Below, piece by piece: positions 35,069 to 43,069 of a stretch of 56,397 bases of DNA. The DNA is from an uncultured Lachnospiraceae bacterium (GTDB taxonomy: Bacteria > Bacillota > Clostridia > Lachnospirales > Lachnospiraceae). The DNA lies in the NCBI GenBank assembly GCA_910589195.1, contig CAJUTC010000019.1, forward strand, positions 1-56,397, read 5' to 3'. The notes beneath the pieces are model-generated. The model did no database searches. It was not told the origin of the DNA and saw only the letters and a program-made list of their open reading frames with translations. Position 1 is the stretch's first letter. Each line of letters opens with the position of its first letter. Position numbers and translations under genes: made by a program.

Positions 35069-35834
35069 ACTAAGGCAGATTGAAAAATATTATAATTCCG
35101 GTACGGTTAACGAAATGTGCCTGTTCGAAAATTTTAACCTCACCATCCAGAATCATCAGTTTGTATCGGTTATCGGCAGCAATGGTTCCGGAAAAACATC
35201 CATGCTGAACTTAATTTGCGGCAGTATCCCGGTTGACAAAGGCCGCATTTTGATGAATGGGCGGGATATTACCCATCTTCCGGAATTCAAGCGCCAGCGT
35301 TTAATCGGGCGGGTTTACCAGAATCCGGCCATGGGTACCTGCCCCAATATGACCATCCTGGAAAATATGTCCCTGGCAGATCATAAGGGAAAAGCGTTTA
35401 ACCTGCTTCCGGGCATTAACCGCCAGAGAAAAGAATACTACCAGGAGCAGCTTAAAACATTGGGGCTTGGCCTGGAAGATAAACTGGATGTGAAAGCAGG
35501 AGTTTTATCCGGCGGCCAGCGTCAAGCTATGGCTCTTTTAATGGCTTCCATGACACCTATTGAATTTCTGATTTTGGATGAGCACACGGCTGCCCTGGAT
35601 CCGAAAACAGCAGAAACCATTATGTGCCTGACGAATCAGATTGTAAAAGAAAAAAATGTAACCACAATTATGGTAACTCATAACCTTCGGTATGCGGTGG
35701 AGTACGGGGATCGGATTTTAATGATGCACCAAGGAAACGCTGTCATCGACATGGAAGGGGAAGAAAAAAAGAATATTTTGATTGATGATATCCTAAAAAA
35801 ATTTAATGAAATCAGCATTGAGTGCGGAAATTAA
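35055..35834 (+). CDS. trpZ: Tryptophan ABC transporter ATPase (TrpZ-like)
   Basis: 259 aa from the ATG at 35055 (MVLLELRQIEKYY), with GGAAGGAGGGGG directly upstream; the frame extends 10 codons earlier but without that site. Walker A GSNGSGKTS, Q-loop VYQNPAMG, signature LSGGQRQA, Walker B LILDEHTAALDP (His instead of the usual Pro, a known variant in this branch), H-loop TMVTHNLRY. Overlaps the permease gene, coupling their translation. Energises Trp import. Confidence 0.9.
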   Translation: MVLLELRQIEKYYNSGTVNEMCLFENFNLTIQNHQFVSVIGSNGSGKTSMLNLICGSIPVDKGRILMNGRDITHLPEFKRQRLIGRVYQNPAMGTCPNMTILENMSLADHKGKAFNLLPGINRQRKEYYQEQLKTLGLGLEDKLDVKAGVLSGGQRQAMALLMASMTPIEFLILDEHTAALDPKTAETIMCLTNQIVKEKNVTTIMVTHNLRYAVEYGDRILMMHQGNAVIDMEGEEKKNILIDDILKKFNEISIECGN

Positions 35835-35850
35835 TCCCGCACTCATTTTT
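35820..35850 (+). terminator. trpXYZ-like operon terminator 1
   Basis: GAGTGCGG pairs with CCGCACTC, followed by ATTTTTT. The stem includes the last codons of trpZ. Confidence 0.85.
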
Positions 35851-35883
35851 TGCTTTATAGGAAAATACATCCTATAAAGCAAA
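35849..35883. repeat. Palindromic element, copy 2
   Basis: TTTGCTTTATAGGA pairs perfectly with TCCTATAAAGCAAA around a 7-nt loop. It shares its 9-bp core with copy 1 and likewise abuts a terminator T-run. Confidence 0.75.
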
Positions 35884-35950
35884 AACCCTCCAGGGGCGCG
35901 CACTCTGCGCTAAGGAAAATGGCTGCTGACGCAGCCGCGCTCCGGTGCGA

Positions 35951-35976
35951 GAGTCCGGCTTGCCGGACTCTTTTTT
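35951..35976 (+). terminator. Second terminator downstream of trpZ
   Basis: GAGTCCGGC and GCCGGACTC form a near-perfect palindrome followed by TTTTTT, 120 bp after the first terminator and just before the convergent KDG-kinase-like gene. Confidence 0.75.
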
Positions 35977-35987
35977 ATCATATGGAA

Positions 35988-37022
35988 TTACCGGGCCATC
36001 TCACTCTGGTGACCTTTTTGGTTATGAGCTTTGATAATGGTTTCAATCTCATCTAAGTTAGACGTGGGCATATCTCCAGGAATGGTATTTTTAACTGCGC
36101 TGGTGGCATTGCCAAACTGTACCGCTTTCATGCAGTTTCCGTTGCTGGTCAAAAGGCCGTAAAGCGCCCCTGAAATATAAGCGTCGCCGCTTCCAATCCG
36201 ATCCACCACTTCGATATCCCGGTATGGCTCTTCTTCATAGAAGGCATCCTTAGCCGCATCATACATAATGGAACCAAAGGTATGGCGTTTGGGGCTGTGA
36301 ACCACTCTTTGAGTGGCAGCCACCACGCTAATTGGATATTCCCGGGTAAAGCTCTTCATCATCTCCTGGGCAGTTCCTGTTTTTTCGAACGTTAAGCGGG
36401 CCGTATCCTCAGAGCAGAAAAAGATATCCACATAGGGAAGGATCTGCTCAATACAAGCCTTTGCCTCCTGCCCAGTCCACAAATTCCCCCTGAAGTTTAC
36501 ATCAAACGAAACTAAGGTTCCCGCTGCTTTGAAACGCTTAATCATTTCAATTGTGGTTTCTCTGGCTTTCTGGCTTAATGCCATGGTAATGCCGCTGGTG
36601 TGGAAACATTTGGTAGAAGCGTAAACTTCCTTTGGAATCTCATCAATATCCAGGGAATAAAATGAGCTGTTGGTACGGTCATAAATTACCTTTGGCTTTC
36701 TGGGGTAAGCGCCATTTTCATAGTAGTAAATCCCTACACGGGCGCTGGGGTTATTATCATAAATAAAAAAGTCGTCGCTGACACCGTAAGAACGGATTTT
36801 TCCTTTCATAAAGCTTCCGATGTCATGGGAGGGAAGCTTGGAAATAATACCGGTATGAAGACCTAAAAGGGCTACTCCGGTAGCCACATTCAGCTCAGCG
36901 CCTCCTACCTGCTTTTCAAACACATCGCACCGCATCAGGCGCTCATTATTAGGCGGCGACAGCCGGAGAAGAAGCTGTCCAAAGGTTACCAGATCAAAAT
37001 TCCTGTCTTTTACATTGTACAT
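35988..37022 (-). CDS. PfkB-family sugar kinase, second KDG kinase-like paralogue
   Basis: 344 aa. PfkB fold: N-terminal LVTFGQLLLRLSPPNNERL, glycine-rich GGAELNVATG, and C-terminal RIGSGDAYISGALYG with the catalytic Asp of GSGD. Clearly related to the neighbouring 351-aa KDG kinase, including the LRLS-PNNE start. Likely phosphorylates 2-keto-3-deoxygluconate or a related keto-acid. ATG has AGGAGG upstream. Separated from the other kinase by a 430-bp gap holding a possible relic, so it probably has its own promoter. Confidence 0.87.
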   Translation of the reverse strand: MYNVKDRNFDLVTFGQLLLRLSPPNNERLMRCDVFEKQVGGAELNVATGVALLGLHTGIISKLPSHDIGSFMKGKIRSYGVSDDFFIYDNNPSARVGIYYYENGAYPRKPKVIYDRTNSSFYSLDIDEIPKEVYASTKCFHTSGITMALSQKARETTIEMIKRFKAAGTLVSFDVNFRGNLWTGQEAKACIEQILPYVDIFFCSEDTARLTFEKTGTAQEMMKSFTREYPISVVAATQRVVHSPKRHTFGSIMYDAAKDAFYEEEPYRDIEVVDRIGSGDAYISGALYGLLTSNGNCMKAVQFGNATSAVKNTIPGDMPTSNLDEIETIIKAHNQKGHQSEMAR

Positions 37023-37039
37023 AAGATCCTCCTGTGAGT

Positions 37040-37255
37040 ATATGATTTCGCAAACGTGTCTATCGGTCTATGCTGTAACCACCCATTATTGAAAGTCAAT
37101 GGGCTTCCCGCTTCATCGGTCCGCGCTCCGTTTTGGTTTGTGCTAACCATGTGCCACTTGCACACAGAGCCACGCAGCCTGCTATCCCTCCGCAGGTTCA
37201 TTAACAGTTTGTTCCAGTTATCGTGAAACAAAGTAGGCATACCTGGTATGTACAT
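37040..37255 (-). pseudogene. Coding-like remnant in the gap between the two kinases
   Basis: An open minus-strand stretch reads NKLLMNLRRDSRLRGSVCKW and HMVSTNQNGARTDEAGSPLT. The style resembles the C-terminal end of a transposon-encoded protein, but I cannot name it. The plus-strand sequence near 37240 also has a CATACC-T-GGTATG palindrome. Confidence 0.25.
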
Positions 37256-37331
37256 TTATGAAACGGATCGCATTCGGAAAAGCTGATATAAAAGCGGGAT
37301 GCAAAAAGATTCCAAGAATGCTCCATCCACA

Positions 37332-37396
37332 AGAGGCAGCAAAACTCCTGTGGCGGCCCTGCCGCGCGTTTTGGGTTTTGCTGCCCTTTTTCTTTC
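37332..37396 (+). terminator. Long hairpin with T-run downstream of kdgK
   Basis: GGCAGCAAAAC pairs with GTTTTGCTGCC across an interior that itself has GCGGC/GCCGC pairing, followed by CTTTTTC on the plus strand. It lies 60-120 bp past the minus-strand kdgK stop, so its role in termination there is uncertain. Confidence 0.5.
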
Positions 37397-37451
37397 CTAG
37401 TATCTTAATTCAGAAATGTAATAAATGGTTTCTTAATGACGTTTCCTATCA

Positions 37452-38483
37452 TTATCTCTGAACACGTCCGGATCCGTCGCCGCCTGCTAAATTATCAACC
37501 TCAGCACGGGTTACTAAGTTAAAGTCACCTGGAATGGTATGCTTTAACGCGGAAGCCGCTACCGCAAATTCTAAGGCTGCCTTCATATCCTTTCCGTCTG
37601 CCAGGCCGCAGATTAAACCGCCCGCAAAGGAATCTCCGCCGCCTACACGGTCAACGATTGGAGTGATGGAGTACTTTTTGGAATGATAAAATTCACGTGT
37701 CTTTCCGTCCATAATGCAGGCTGACCAGCCATTATTGGAAGCAGAAAAGCTTTCCCTAAGGGAGCTGATAACGTATTTGAATCCGAATTTATCTACCATC
37801 TGATTGAAAATATCTACATAGCCAGCCAGTTCTAATTCGCCGGAAGTTACGTCGGTTTTTCCTGGCTTAAAGCCTAATACCTTCTCCGCATCTTCTTCAT
37901 TGCCGATGCAAACATCCACATACTGCATTAAATTGGTCATAACCTTCTGTGCTTTCTCAGAAGACCATAATTTCTTACGGAAGTTTAAGTCTACTGATAC
38001 GGTTACACCGTGAGCCTTGGCAGCCTTTAAGGCAGCTTCGGTCAGAGCAATTGCGGAATCAGAAACCGCGGGGGTAATCCCGGTAAAGTGGAACCAGTCA
38101 GCCCCTTCAAAAATCTCGTCAAAATTAAACGCGTCGGGAGTAGCCGTAGCAATGGCGCTGTCGGCACGGTCATAAACCACGTTAGATGCCCTCATTGCAG
38201 AACCGGTTTCCAGGAAGTAAATTCCTAAACGATCGCCGCATCTTGCAATATGCTTGGTTCCTACGTTATACTTTCTCAAAGCAGCCACTGCGCAATCGCC
38301 GATCGGGTTGGACGGAATCGCTGTTACAAAATCAACATCATGGCCATAGTTCGCTAACGAAACCGCAACATTTGCCTCGCCGCCGCCATAATTTACATCA
38401 AATTCATCTGCCTGGATAAACTTCTCGTTATTGGGGGTGGATAATCTTAACATGATTTCGCCCATGGTAACAATTTTTGCCAT
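37452..38483 (-). CDS. kdgK: 2-keto-3-deoxygluconate kinase
   Basis: 343 aa from the ATG at 38483 (MAKIVTMGEIMLRLS), with AAAGGAG upstream. PfkB family: NYGGGEANVAVSLANYG near the N-terminus, sugar-contact FHFTGITPAVSDSA, and VDRVGGGDSFAGGLICG with the catalytic Asp. Phosphorylates KDG to KDPG, the substrate of the aldolase encoded 60 bp upstream in the same operon. Confidence 0.94.
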   Translation of the reverse strand: MAKIVTMGEIMLRLSTPNNEKFIQADEFDVNYGGGEANVAVSLANYGHDVDFVTAIPSNPIGDCAVAALRKYNVGTKHIARCGDRLGIYFLETGSAMRASNVVYDRADSAIATATPDAFNFDEIFEGADWFHFTGITPAVSDSAIALTEAALKAAKAHGVTVSVDLNFRKKLWSSEKAQKVMTNLMQYVDVCIGNEEDAEKVLGFKPGKTDVTSGELELAGYVDIFNQMVDKFGFKYVISSLRESFSASNNGWSACIMDGKTREFYHSKKYSITPIVDRVGGGDSFAGGLICGLADGKDMKAALEFAVAASALKHTIPGDFNLVTRAEVDNLAGGDGSGRVQR

Positions 38484-38544
38484 TTTTATTCTCCTTTTCA
38501 AAACCAATTTGGTAATTACACATTACTTTATCTTACTGCCGCTG

Positions 38545-39198
38545 TTATTTCACGCGCGCAGCCGCTACTGCTTCCACAAACTCTTTCGCCTTAGCCGTTA
38601 CTGCCGCAAAATCACCTGTCTTCGCGCCTTTGGTTAAGCTGCTTCCAGTACCTACCGCATAAGCGCCTGCTTTTAACCACTTGTCTACATTATCCACATC
38701 TACGCCGCCAGAAGGCATAAATTCACCCTGAGGAAGGGGGCCTTTAAAGGAACTGATGGCTGCCGGGCCTACAATATTTCCCGGGAAAATCTTAATCACA
38801 TCACAGCCGGCCTCTAATGCGGTAATGGCCTCGGTAGGCGTCATAACGCCTGGCAGCATGGGCACCCGGTAGCGGTTGCACAGCTTAATGGTATCTACGT
38901 TTAAGCCTGGGCTAACCACATAATTCGCTCCTGCCAGAATAACCTGACGGGCAGTTTCCGGATCCAGCACAGTGCCTGCGCCGATTACTACCTTATCGTT
39001 ATCCCGGTATTTCTTCGCCATGGCAGAAATAAACTCAACTGGATTGCCCTCGTCCATGGTCATGGTAATTTCGATAAAGTTAATCCCGCCTTGGATAATG
39101 GCATCCACTACTTTCTCACCCTGCTCCAAGTTCTTCGCGCGAACTACAGCAACCAGACAGTCTTCCTTCATTCTTGCCAATACCTGTTCTTTTTTCAT
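38545..39198 (-). CDS. eda: KDPG/KHG aldolase
   Basis: 217 aa class I aldolase. Cleaves 2-keto-3-deoxy-6-phosphogluconate to pyruvate and glyceraldehyde-3-P. Shows VVRAKNLEQGEKVVDA, GAGTVLDPETARQ, VSPGLN, and the Schiff-base Lys region CDVIKIFPGN, followed by PSGGVD. ATG with AAGGAGAG upstream. First gene of an operon with kdgK, with a strong promoter and a palindrome in its leader. Confidence 0.95.
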   Translation of the reverse strand: MKKEQVLARMKEDCLVAVVRAKNLEQGEKVVDAIIQGGINFIEITMTMDEGNPVEFISAMAKKYRDNDKVVIGAGTVLDPETARQVILAGANYVVSPGLNVDTIKLCNRYRVPMLPGVMTPTEAITALEAGCDVIKIFPGNIVGPAAISSFKGPLPQGEFMPSGGVDVDNVDKWLKAGAYAVGTGSSLTKGAKTGDFAAVTAKAKEFVEAVAAARVK

Positions 39199-39220
39199 TC
39201 TTCTCTCCTTCTTTCTTCAT

Positions 39221-39236
39221 ATTCGCATATACGAAT
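39221..39236. promoter_or_regulatory. Palindrome in the eda leader, putative uronate-regulator operator
   Basis: ATTCG-CATATA-CGAAT, imperfect in its centre, 23 bp before the eda ATG and about 20 bp after the predicted start site. Its TTCGTAT half (minus strand) also occurs at the iclR promoter. Confidence 0.45.
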
Positions 39237-39264
39237 CTATTTCGTAAATGCAATTTATAATTTT

Positions 39265-39293
39265 ATTCTACTCTCCGGTCTGGGATTTGTCAA
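39265..39293 (-). promoter_or_regulatory. eda-kdgK promoter
   Basis: Minus strand TTGACA, 17 bp, TAGAAT. Confidence 0.8.
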
Positions 39294-39311
39294 CAGGAAT
39301 CACTGTTTTTT

Positions 39312-40121
39312 TCAAGGTTTTTCCTGTTCATCCCCACCAGGATCTATTGTGCTAAGACCAGTATGATTCTCCATGTAGCCCAGCAGCCTGGAAATTTCAT
39401 CCGCTTGTTTCTTGACTACTACTCCCAAAGCATCATAATCCTCTGTGGGCTTGTACAGGCTGGACGCGCTGATGGCTCCTAGCACCTGCCCTTCCTGGTT
39501 ATAAACCGGTGCCCCCACACATTCCATATGATCTTCTAATTCCCTGGCGTCCAGAGCATATCCCTTCTCTTTTACTTTTTCCAATTCTTCTAAAAGGTAT
39601 TCTGCCGACATAATGGTTCGAACTGTTTTTTGGCGGAAATGAATCCGGTCAATCACCCGCTCCCTGGTTTCCTGATCGGTACAGGCTAAAATTGCTTTTC
39701 CAAGAGATGTACAGTACACTGGATTTTTCGATCCGACTGTAGCAGTGGTAATAATCGGATTCTCCGGTTCAAACTTGCACAGATAAACCACCTCATGTCC
39801 GGTTAAAACACCATAAAATACGGTTTTTCCGATTTCTTTTGAAAACGAGCGCAAAACCGGCTCAATGGTTCCCAGTACATCCAAATGGTTCGTATAACTG
39901 ACTCCAACCCGGTAAGCTGTCAGACCAATGGTATATAACTGCTTCTGTCCCTTCGCGATGTGAATCATCCCGGTTTCCGCCAAGGTAGTCACAATATCAT
40001 AAGCACTGGTTTTGGGCATTTCCAAAGAATCACAGATTTCATCTAAGGTAATCCCGTCGGGCCGCTTGGATACCAGTTTTAAAATTTCCACACCTCTGAG
40101 TGTCGTTCTGTTCAGCTTCAT
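39312..40121 (-). CDS. IclR-family regulator, probable hexuronate/KDG repressor
   Basis: 269 aa. N-terminal winged helix-turn-helix (TTLRGVEILKLVSKRPDGIT, LDEICDSLEMPKTSAYDIV) and a C-terminal IclR effector domain (CTSLGKAILACTD, CVGAPVYNQEGQVLGAISAS). Such regulators, including KdgR, sense KDG or related acids. Its position directly upstream of eda-kdgK supports that role. ATG at 40121 with AGAGAGGG upstream. The inverted repeat at its own promoter suggests autoregulation. Confidence 0.9.
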   Translation of the reverse strand: MKLNRTTLRGVEILKLVSKRPDGITLDEICDSLEMPKTSAYDIVTTLAETGMIHIAKGQKQLYTIGLTAYRVGVSYTNHLDVLGTIEPVLRSFSKEIGKTVFYGVLTGHEVVYLCKFEPENPIITTATVGSKNPVYCTSLGKAILACTDQETRERVIDRIHFRQKTVRTIMSAEYLLEELEKVKEKGYALDARELEDHMECVGAPVYNQEGQVLGAISASSLYKPTEDYDALGVVVKKQADEISRLLGYMENHTGLSTIDPGGDEQEKP

Positions 40122-40153
40122 GCAATCCCTCTCTTTGTGAAAATGTTTCGTAT

Positions 40154-40178
40154 ATCCGATATCTTAAGTATATCGGAT
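40154..40178. promoter_or_regulatory. Inverted repeat overlapping the iclR -10, putative operator
   Basis: ATCCGATAT-N7-ATATCGGAT, perfect 9-bp arms. The predicted -10 (40167-40172) lies in the spacer and right arm, so binding would block transcription. Confidence 0.65.
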
Positions 40179-40195
40179 TCAAGAGAAATTTGCAA
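40167..40195 (-). promoter_or_regulatory. iclR promoter
   Basis: Minus strand TTGCAA, 17 bp, TATACT. Confidence 0.65.
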
Positions 40196-40267
40196 GGCAA
40201 ACCAAAGGAACCCTATTTTGTTTACGGACGCAAAACATTGCTCATGCGTAACATTGCAAGATGGAAG

Positions 40268-41749
40268 TTACAGCGTAACTCCCTGTTTAAAGATAGCCCA
40301 GTCATGGAAACCTGCCTCCTCTGACTTTACCTGTTTGCCAGAGGCTACCTCAAGCACATACTGGAACAAGGCTTCCGCCATATCTTCTTTTGTGGCGTCT
40401 TCCACCATACGGCCAGCGTTAAAATCTATCCAGTTGCTCTTATGGCCGGCCAGCTTAGAATTGCTGGAAATTTTAACGGTTGGAACCGGAGAAGCGAAGG
40501 GCGTTCCCCGGCCAGTAGTAAACAGCACAATATGGGCACCAGACATGGCAAGGGCGGTAGACGCAACCAGATCATTTCCCGGGGCGCTTAACAAATTTAA
40601 GCCCTTTACCTTCACCGGCTCCGTATAGGCAAGTACACCTTTCACCGGAGAACTTCCAGATTTCTGGGTACAGCCTAAGGATTTATCCTCTAATGTGGAA
40701 ATTCCGCCCTTTTTATTTCCCGGGGATGGGTTTTCATAAATGGTCTGGTCATGGCGTTTAAAGTAATTTTTAAAGTCATTAATTAAACTTACCGTCTGTT
40801 CAAACAGTTCCGGGGTTTCACAGCGGTTCATCAAAATCGTTTCCGCCCCAAACATTTCCGGCACTTCTGTAAGGATGGTAGTACCTCCTTTTGAACATAG
40901 GATATCGGAAAAGGCTCCCACTACCGGATTCGCTGTAATTCCGGAAAGGCCGTCAGAACCGCCGCATTTCATACCAATTACCAGCTCGCTGGCGTCAATT
41001 TTTTCACGGCAGAAGGAACCTGCGTAAGCTGCCAGCTCTTCTAACATTTTCATGGCCTCCTGATGCTCGTCCTCCACATCCTGGCACTGCAAAAAGCGAA
41101 CCCTCTCTTTATCATACTCGCCAATATAATCCATCAATACTGGAATATTGCTGTTTTCGCAGCCAAGGCCCAGTACCAGTACCCCGCCGGCATTAGGATG
41201 ATGAATCATATCCGCCAGAATCTTTCTGGTATTCTCCTGGTCATCACCCATCTGGGAACATCCATAGGGATGGGTAAAGGCAGCTACCGCGTCAATCGTT
41301 CCGGATGCAAACCTTTGCGCTTCCTTCTCCAAAGATTTCGCGATGGAATTGACGCAGCCTACTGTAGGGATGATCCATAATTCGTTACGAACTCCTACTT
41401 TCCCGTCTTTTCTGCGGAATCCATCAAAATACGCATGTTCCGTTTCTTTCAGCTTAGAAGAAACTGGTTCATAGGTATAGGTAAGCAGCTCTCCCAAGGC
41501 GGTCTTTAAATTGTGTACGTGGATCCACTGGCCTTTTTTTATCCCCTCCTTGGCATATCCGATACGGAAACCATATTTCACCACTTCTTCTCCTGCTGGA
41601 ATCTCTCTTAAGGCAAACTTATGGCCCTGAGGGATTTCCTCCAAAACCGTCACTTCTTCCCCCGCTACCAAAAGTGTTTCGCCTTTTTCAATGGGGCGCA
41701 GTGCTACCGCCACATTGTCATCTTCGTGAATCTTCACAAAATCCTGCAT
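40268..41749 (-). CDS. uxaA: Altronate dehydratase
   Basis: 493 aa, full length. Dehydrates D-altronate to KDG. N-terminal SAF-like domain (FVKIHEDDNVAVALRPIEKG) followed by the large UxaA domain with GYPRKDGKVGVRNE-like FRRKDGKVGVRNEL, the metal/substrate-contact HPYGCSQMGDD, GLGCENSNIP and GMKCGGSDGLSGITANPVVG. ATG follows AAAGGAAC. Divergent from the LacI-uxaC unit, with two LacI-type palindromes in the 300-bp intergenic region. Confidence 0.95.
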   Translation of the reverse strand: MQDFVKIHEDDNVAVALRPIEKGETLLVAGEEVTVLEEIPQGHKFALREIPAGEEVVKYGFRIGYAKEGIKKGQWIHVHNLKTALGELLTYTYEPVSSKLKETEHAYFDGFRRKDGKVGVRNELWIIPTVGCVNSIAKSLEKEAQRFASGTIDAVAAFTHPYGCSQMGDDQENTRKILADMIHHPNAGGVLVLGLGCENSNIPVLMDYIGEYDKERVRFLQCQDVEDEHQEAMKMLEELAAYAGSFCREKIDASELVIGMKCGGSDGLSGITANPVVGAFSDILCSKGGTTILTEVPEMFGAETILMNRCETPELFEQTVSLINDFKNYFKRHDQTIYENPSPGNKKGGISTLEDKSLGCTQKSGSSPVKGVLAYTEPVKVKGLNLLSAPGNDLVASTALAMSGAHIVLFTTGRGTPFASPVPTVKISSNSKLAGHKSNWIDFNAGRMVEDATKEDMAEALFQYVLEVASGKQVKSEEAGFHDWAIFKQGVTL

Positions 41750-41912
41750 GTTCCTTTCCCTCTTCCTTTCTTAGCGCATGTGCCATTTTTCTGCCTGCTA
41801 ATATCCTAACTTACACTTAATAACATGGCAGAACAACCCCATCCACATACCCTGAAACTTACTCCTTTAAATGTGACACCATTCTCTTTCACCTGTCAAT
41901 CATGACCGCAAG

Positions 41913-41930
41913 ATTGTAAGTGCTTACAAT
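41913..41930. promoter_or_regulatory. LacI-type operator 1
   Basis: ATTGTAAG-TG-CTTACAAT, a perfect 18-bp palindrome outside the central TG. It is located between the divergent uxaA and lacI-like genes, near a TTGACA (minus strand, 41899-41894) that may be the uxaA -35; no good -10 follows. Confidence 0.75.
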
Positions 41931-41978
41931 TATTCTACAAAAAATTGGCCAGAAAGTCAATAAAAAAATAGAAAAGTA

Positions 41979-42007
41979 TTGCAATACTTGTTAACAATAT
42001 GTATAAT
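41979..42007 (+). promoter_or_regulatory. Promoter of the LacI regulator-uxaC operon
   Basis: TTGCAA, 17 bp, TATAAT. A further palindrome, AAGTATTGCAATACTT (41974-41989), covers the -35. Confidence 0.8.
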
Positions 42008-42017
42008 AAGATTAGCT

Positions 42018-42031
42018 TGTAAGTACTTACA
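42018..42031. promoter_or_regulatory. LacI-type operator 2
   Basis: TGTAAGTACTTACA, a perfect 14-bp palindrome about 10 bp after the -10, so it covers the start site. It matches operator 1 except for the centre (TA for TG). The two centres are 103 bp apart, close to ten helical turns. Confidence 0.8.
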
Positions 42032-42048
42032 GAATTAGAGGTGACTAG

Positions 42049-43050
42049 ATGAACATTTATGACGTTTCTAAAAAAGCAAATGTTTCTATCGCAACGGTGT
42101 CCAGGGTACTGAACGGAAATCCCAACGTCAGCGACAAAACCAGGGCAAAGGTTATGGATGTCATCGAACAGCTCGGCTACACGCCTAATGTTTTTGCCCG
42201 CGGCCTGGGGTTGAATACCATCCACACCATCGGCATTATGTGTTCCGATTCCTCTGACCTTTATTTGGCAGATGCAATTTATTTTCTGGAACGTGACCTG
42301 CGTTTAAATGGTTACGACGCCATCCTCTGCTGCACTGGCTACGAACTGGAAACCAAGCAAAAATATTTCGATCTGCTTTGTTCCAAACGGGTTGACGCCA
42401 TTATCCTGGCCGGTTCCAAATTCATTGAGATGCGGCCTAAAGATAATGCCTATATCTTGGACGGCGCTGAAAAAATTCCGATTATGCTGTTAAATGGGTT
42501 TCTGGAGGGGCATAATATTTACTCAACCGTCTGTGACGACATGGCCGCTACTTATTACGCCACCTCCCAGTTAATCCAATCCGGGCGGAAAAAGATTTTA
42601 TATTTGTATACCAGCGCTTCCTACAGCGGACTCAACAAGCTGAAAGGCTACCAGAACGCGTTATCCGATTTCAAGATTTCCCTGGGAGCAGAATATATCC
42701 ATCAGTGCAGCAAAGACATTTCGGCTGCAAAGGACCTGCTTGTTTCCCTTCACAGCCAGGGTCTGGAATTTGACGCTATCCTTACTTCATCGGATTCCCT
42801 TGCAGCAGGAGCCATTAAATTTGCCCATGGATTAGGAATCCAGATTCCAGAAACACTCTCTGTTATCGGATATAATAACTCTATTTTATCCCGGTGCACC
42901 GAACCGGAGCTTACCTCAGTAGACAGCAAGGTAGAAGCGCTGTGCACAACCACTGTCAATACGCTTATGGGTGTTTTTAGCGGCGTAAATGTCCCCAGCC
43001 GGACTACCATTGCCGCTGATTTAATAAAACGAGCAACCACCAATTTTTAA
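42049..43050 (+). CDS. LacI-family regulator of uronate genes
   Basis: 333 aa. N-terminal LacI helix-turn-helix (IYDVSKKANVSIATVSRVLN) and hinge (GYTPNVFARGLG), then a periplasmic-binding-like effector domain (IGIMCSDSSDLYLADAIY; IPETLSVIGYNNSILSRCTE). ATG at 42049 after GAGGTG. Directly upstream of uxaC (19-bp gap), hence co-transcribed, and flanked by matching palindromes. The effector is probably a uronate or its keto derivative; this is inference. Confidence 0.92.
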   Translation: MNIYDVSKKANVSIATVSRVLNGNPNVSDKTRAKVMDVIEQLGYTPNVFARGLGLNTIHTIGIMCSDSSDLYLADAIYFLERDLRLNGYDAILCCTGYELETKQKYFDLLCSKRVDAIILAGSKFIEMRPKDNAYILDGAEKIPIMLLNGFLEGHNIYSTVCDDMAATYYATSQLIQSGRKKILYLYTSASYSGLNKLKGYQNALSDFKISLGAEYIHQCSKDISAAKDLLVSLHSQGLEFDAILTSSDSLAAGAIKFAHGLGIQIPETLSVIGYNNSILSRCTEPELTSVDSKVEALCTTTVNTLMGVFSGVNVPSRTTIAADLIKRATTNF

Positions 43051-43069
43051 ATCAAAGGAGGAACTACTC

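Noticed and set aside
41985..41998. Rex operator (TTGTTAACAA)
   Set aside because: It lacks the N4 spacer between arms that Rex sites have, and sits within the uronate promoter where LacI palindromes explain the region.
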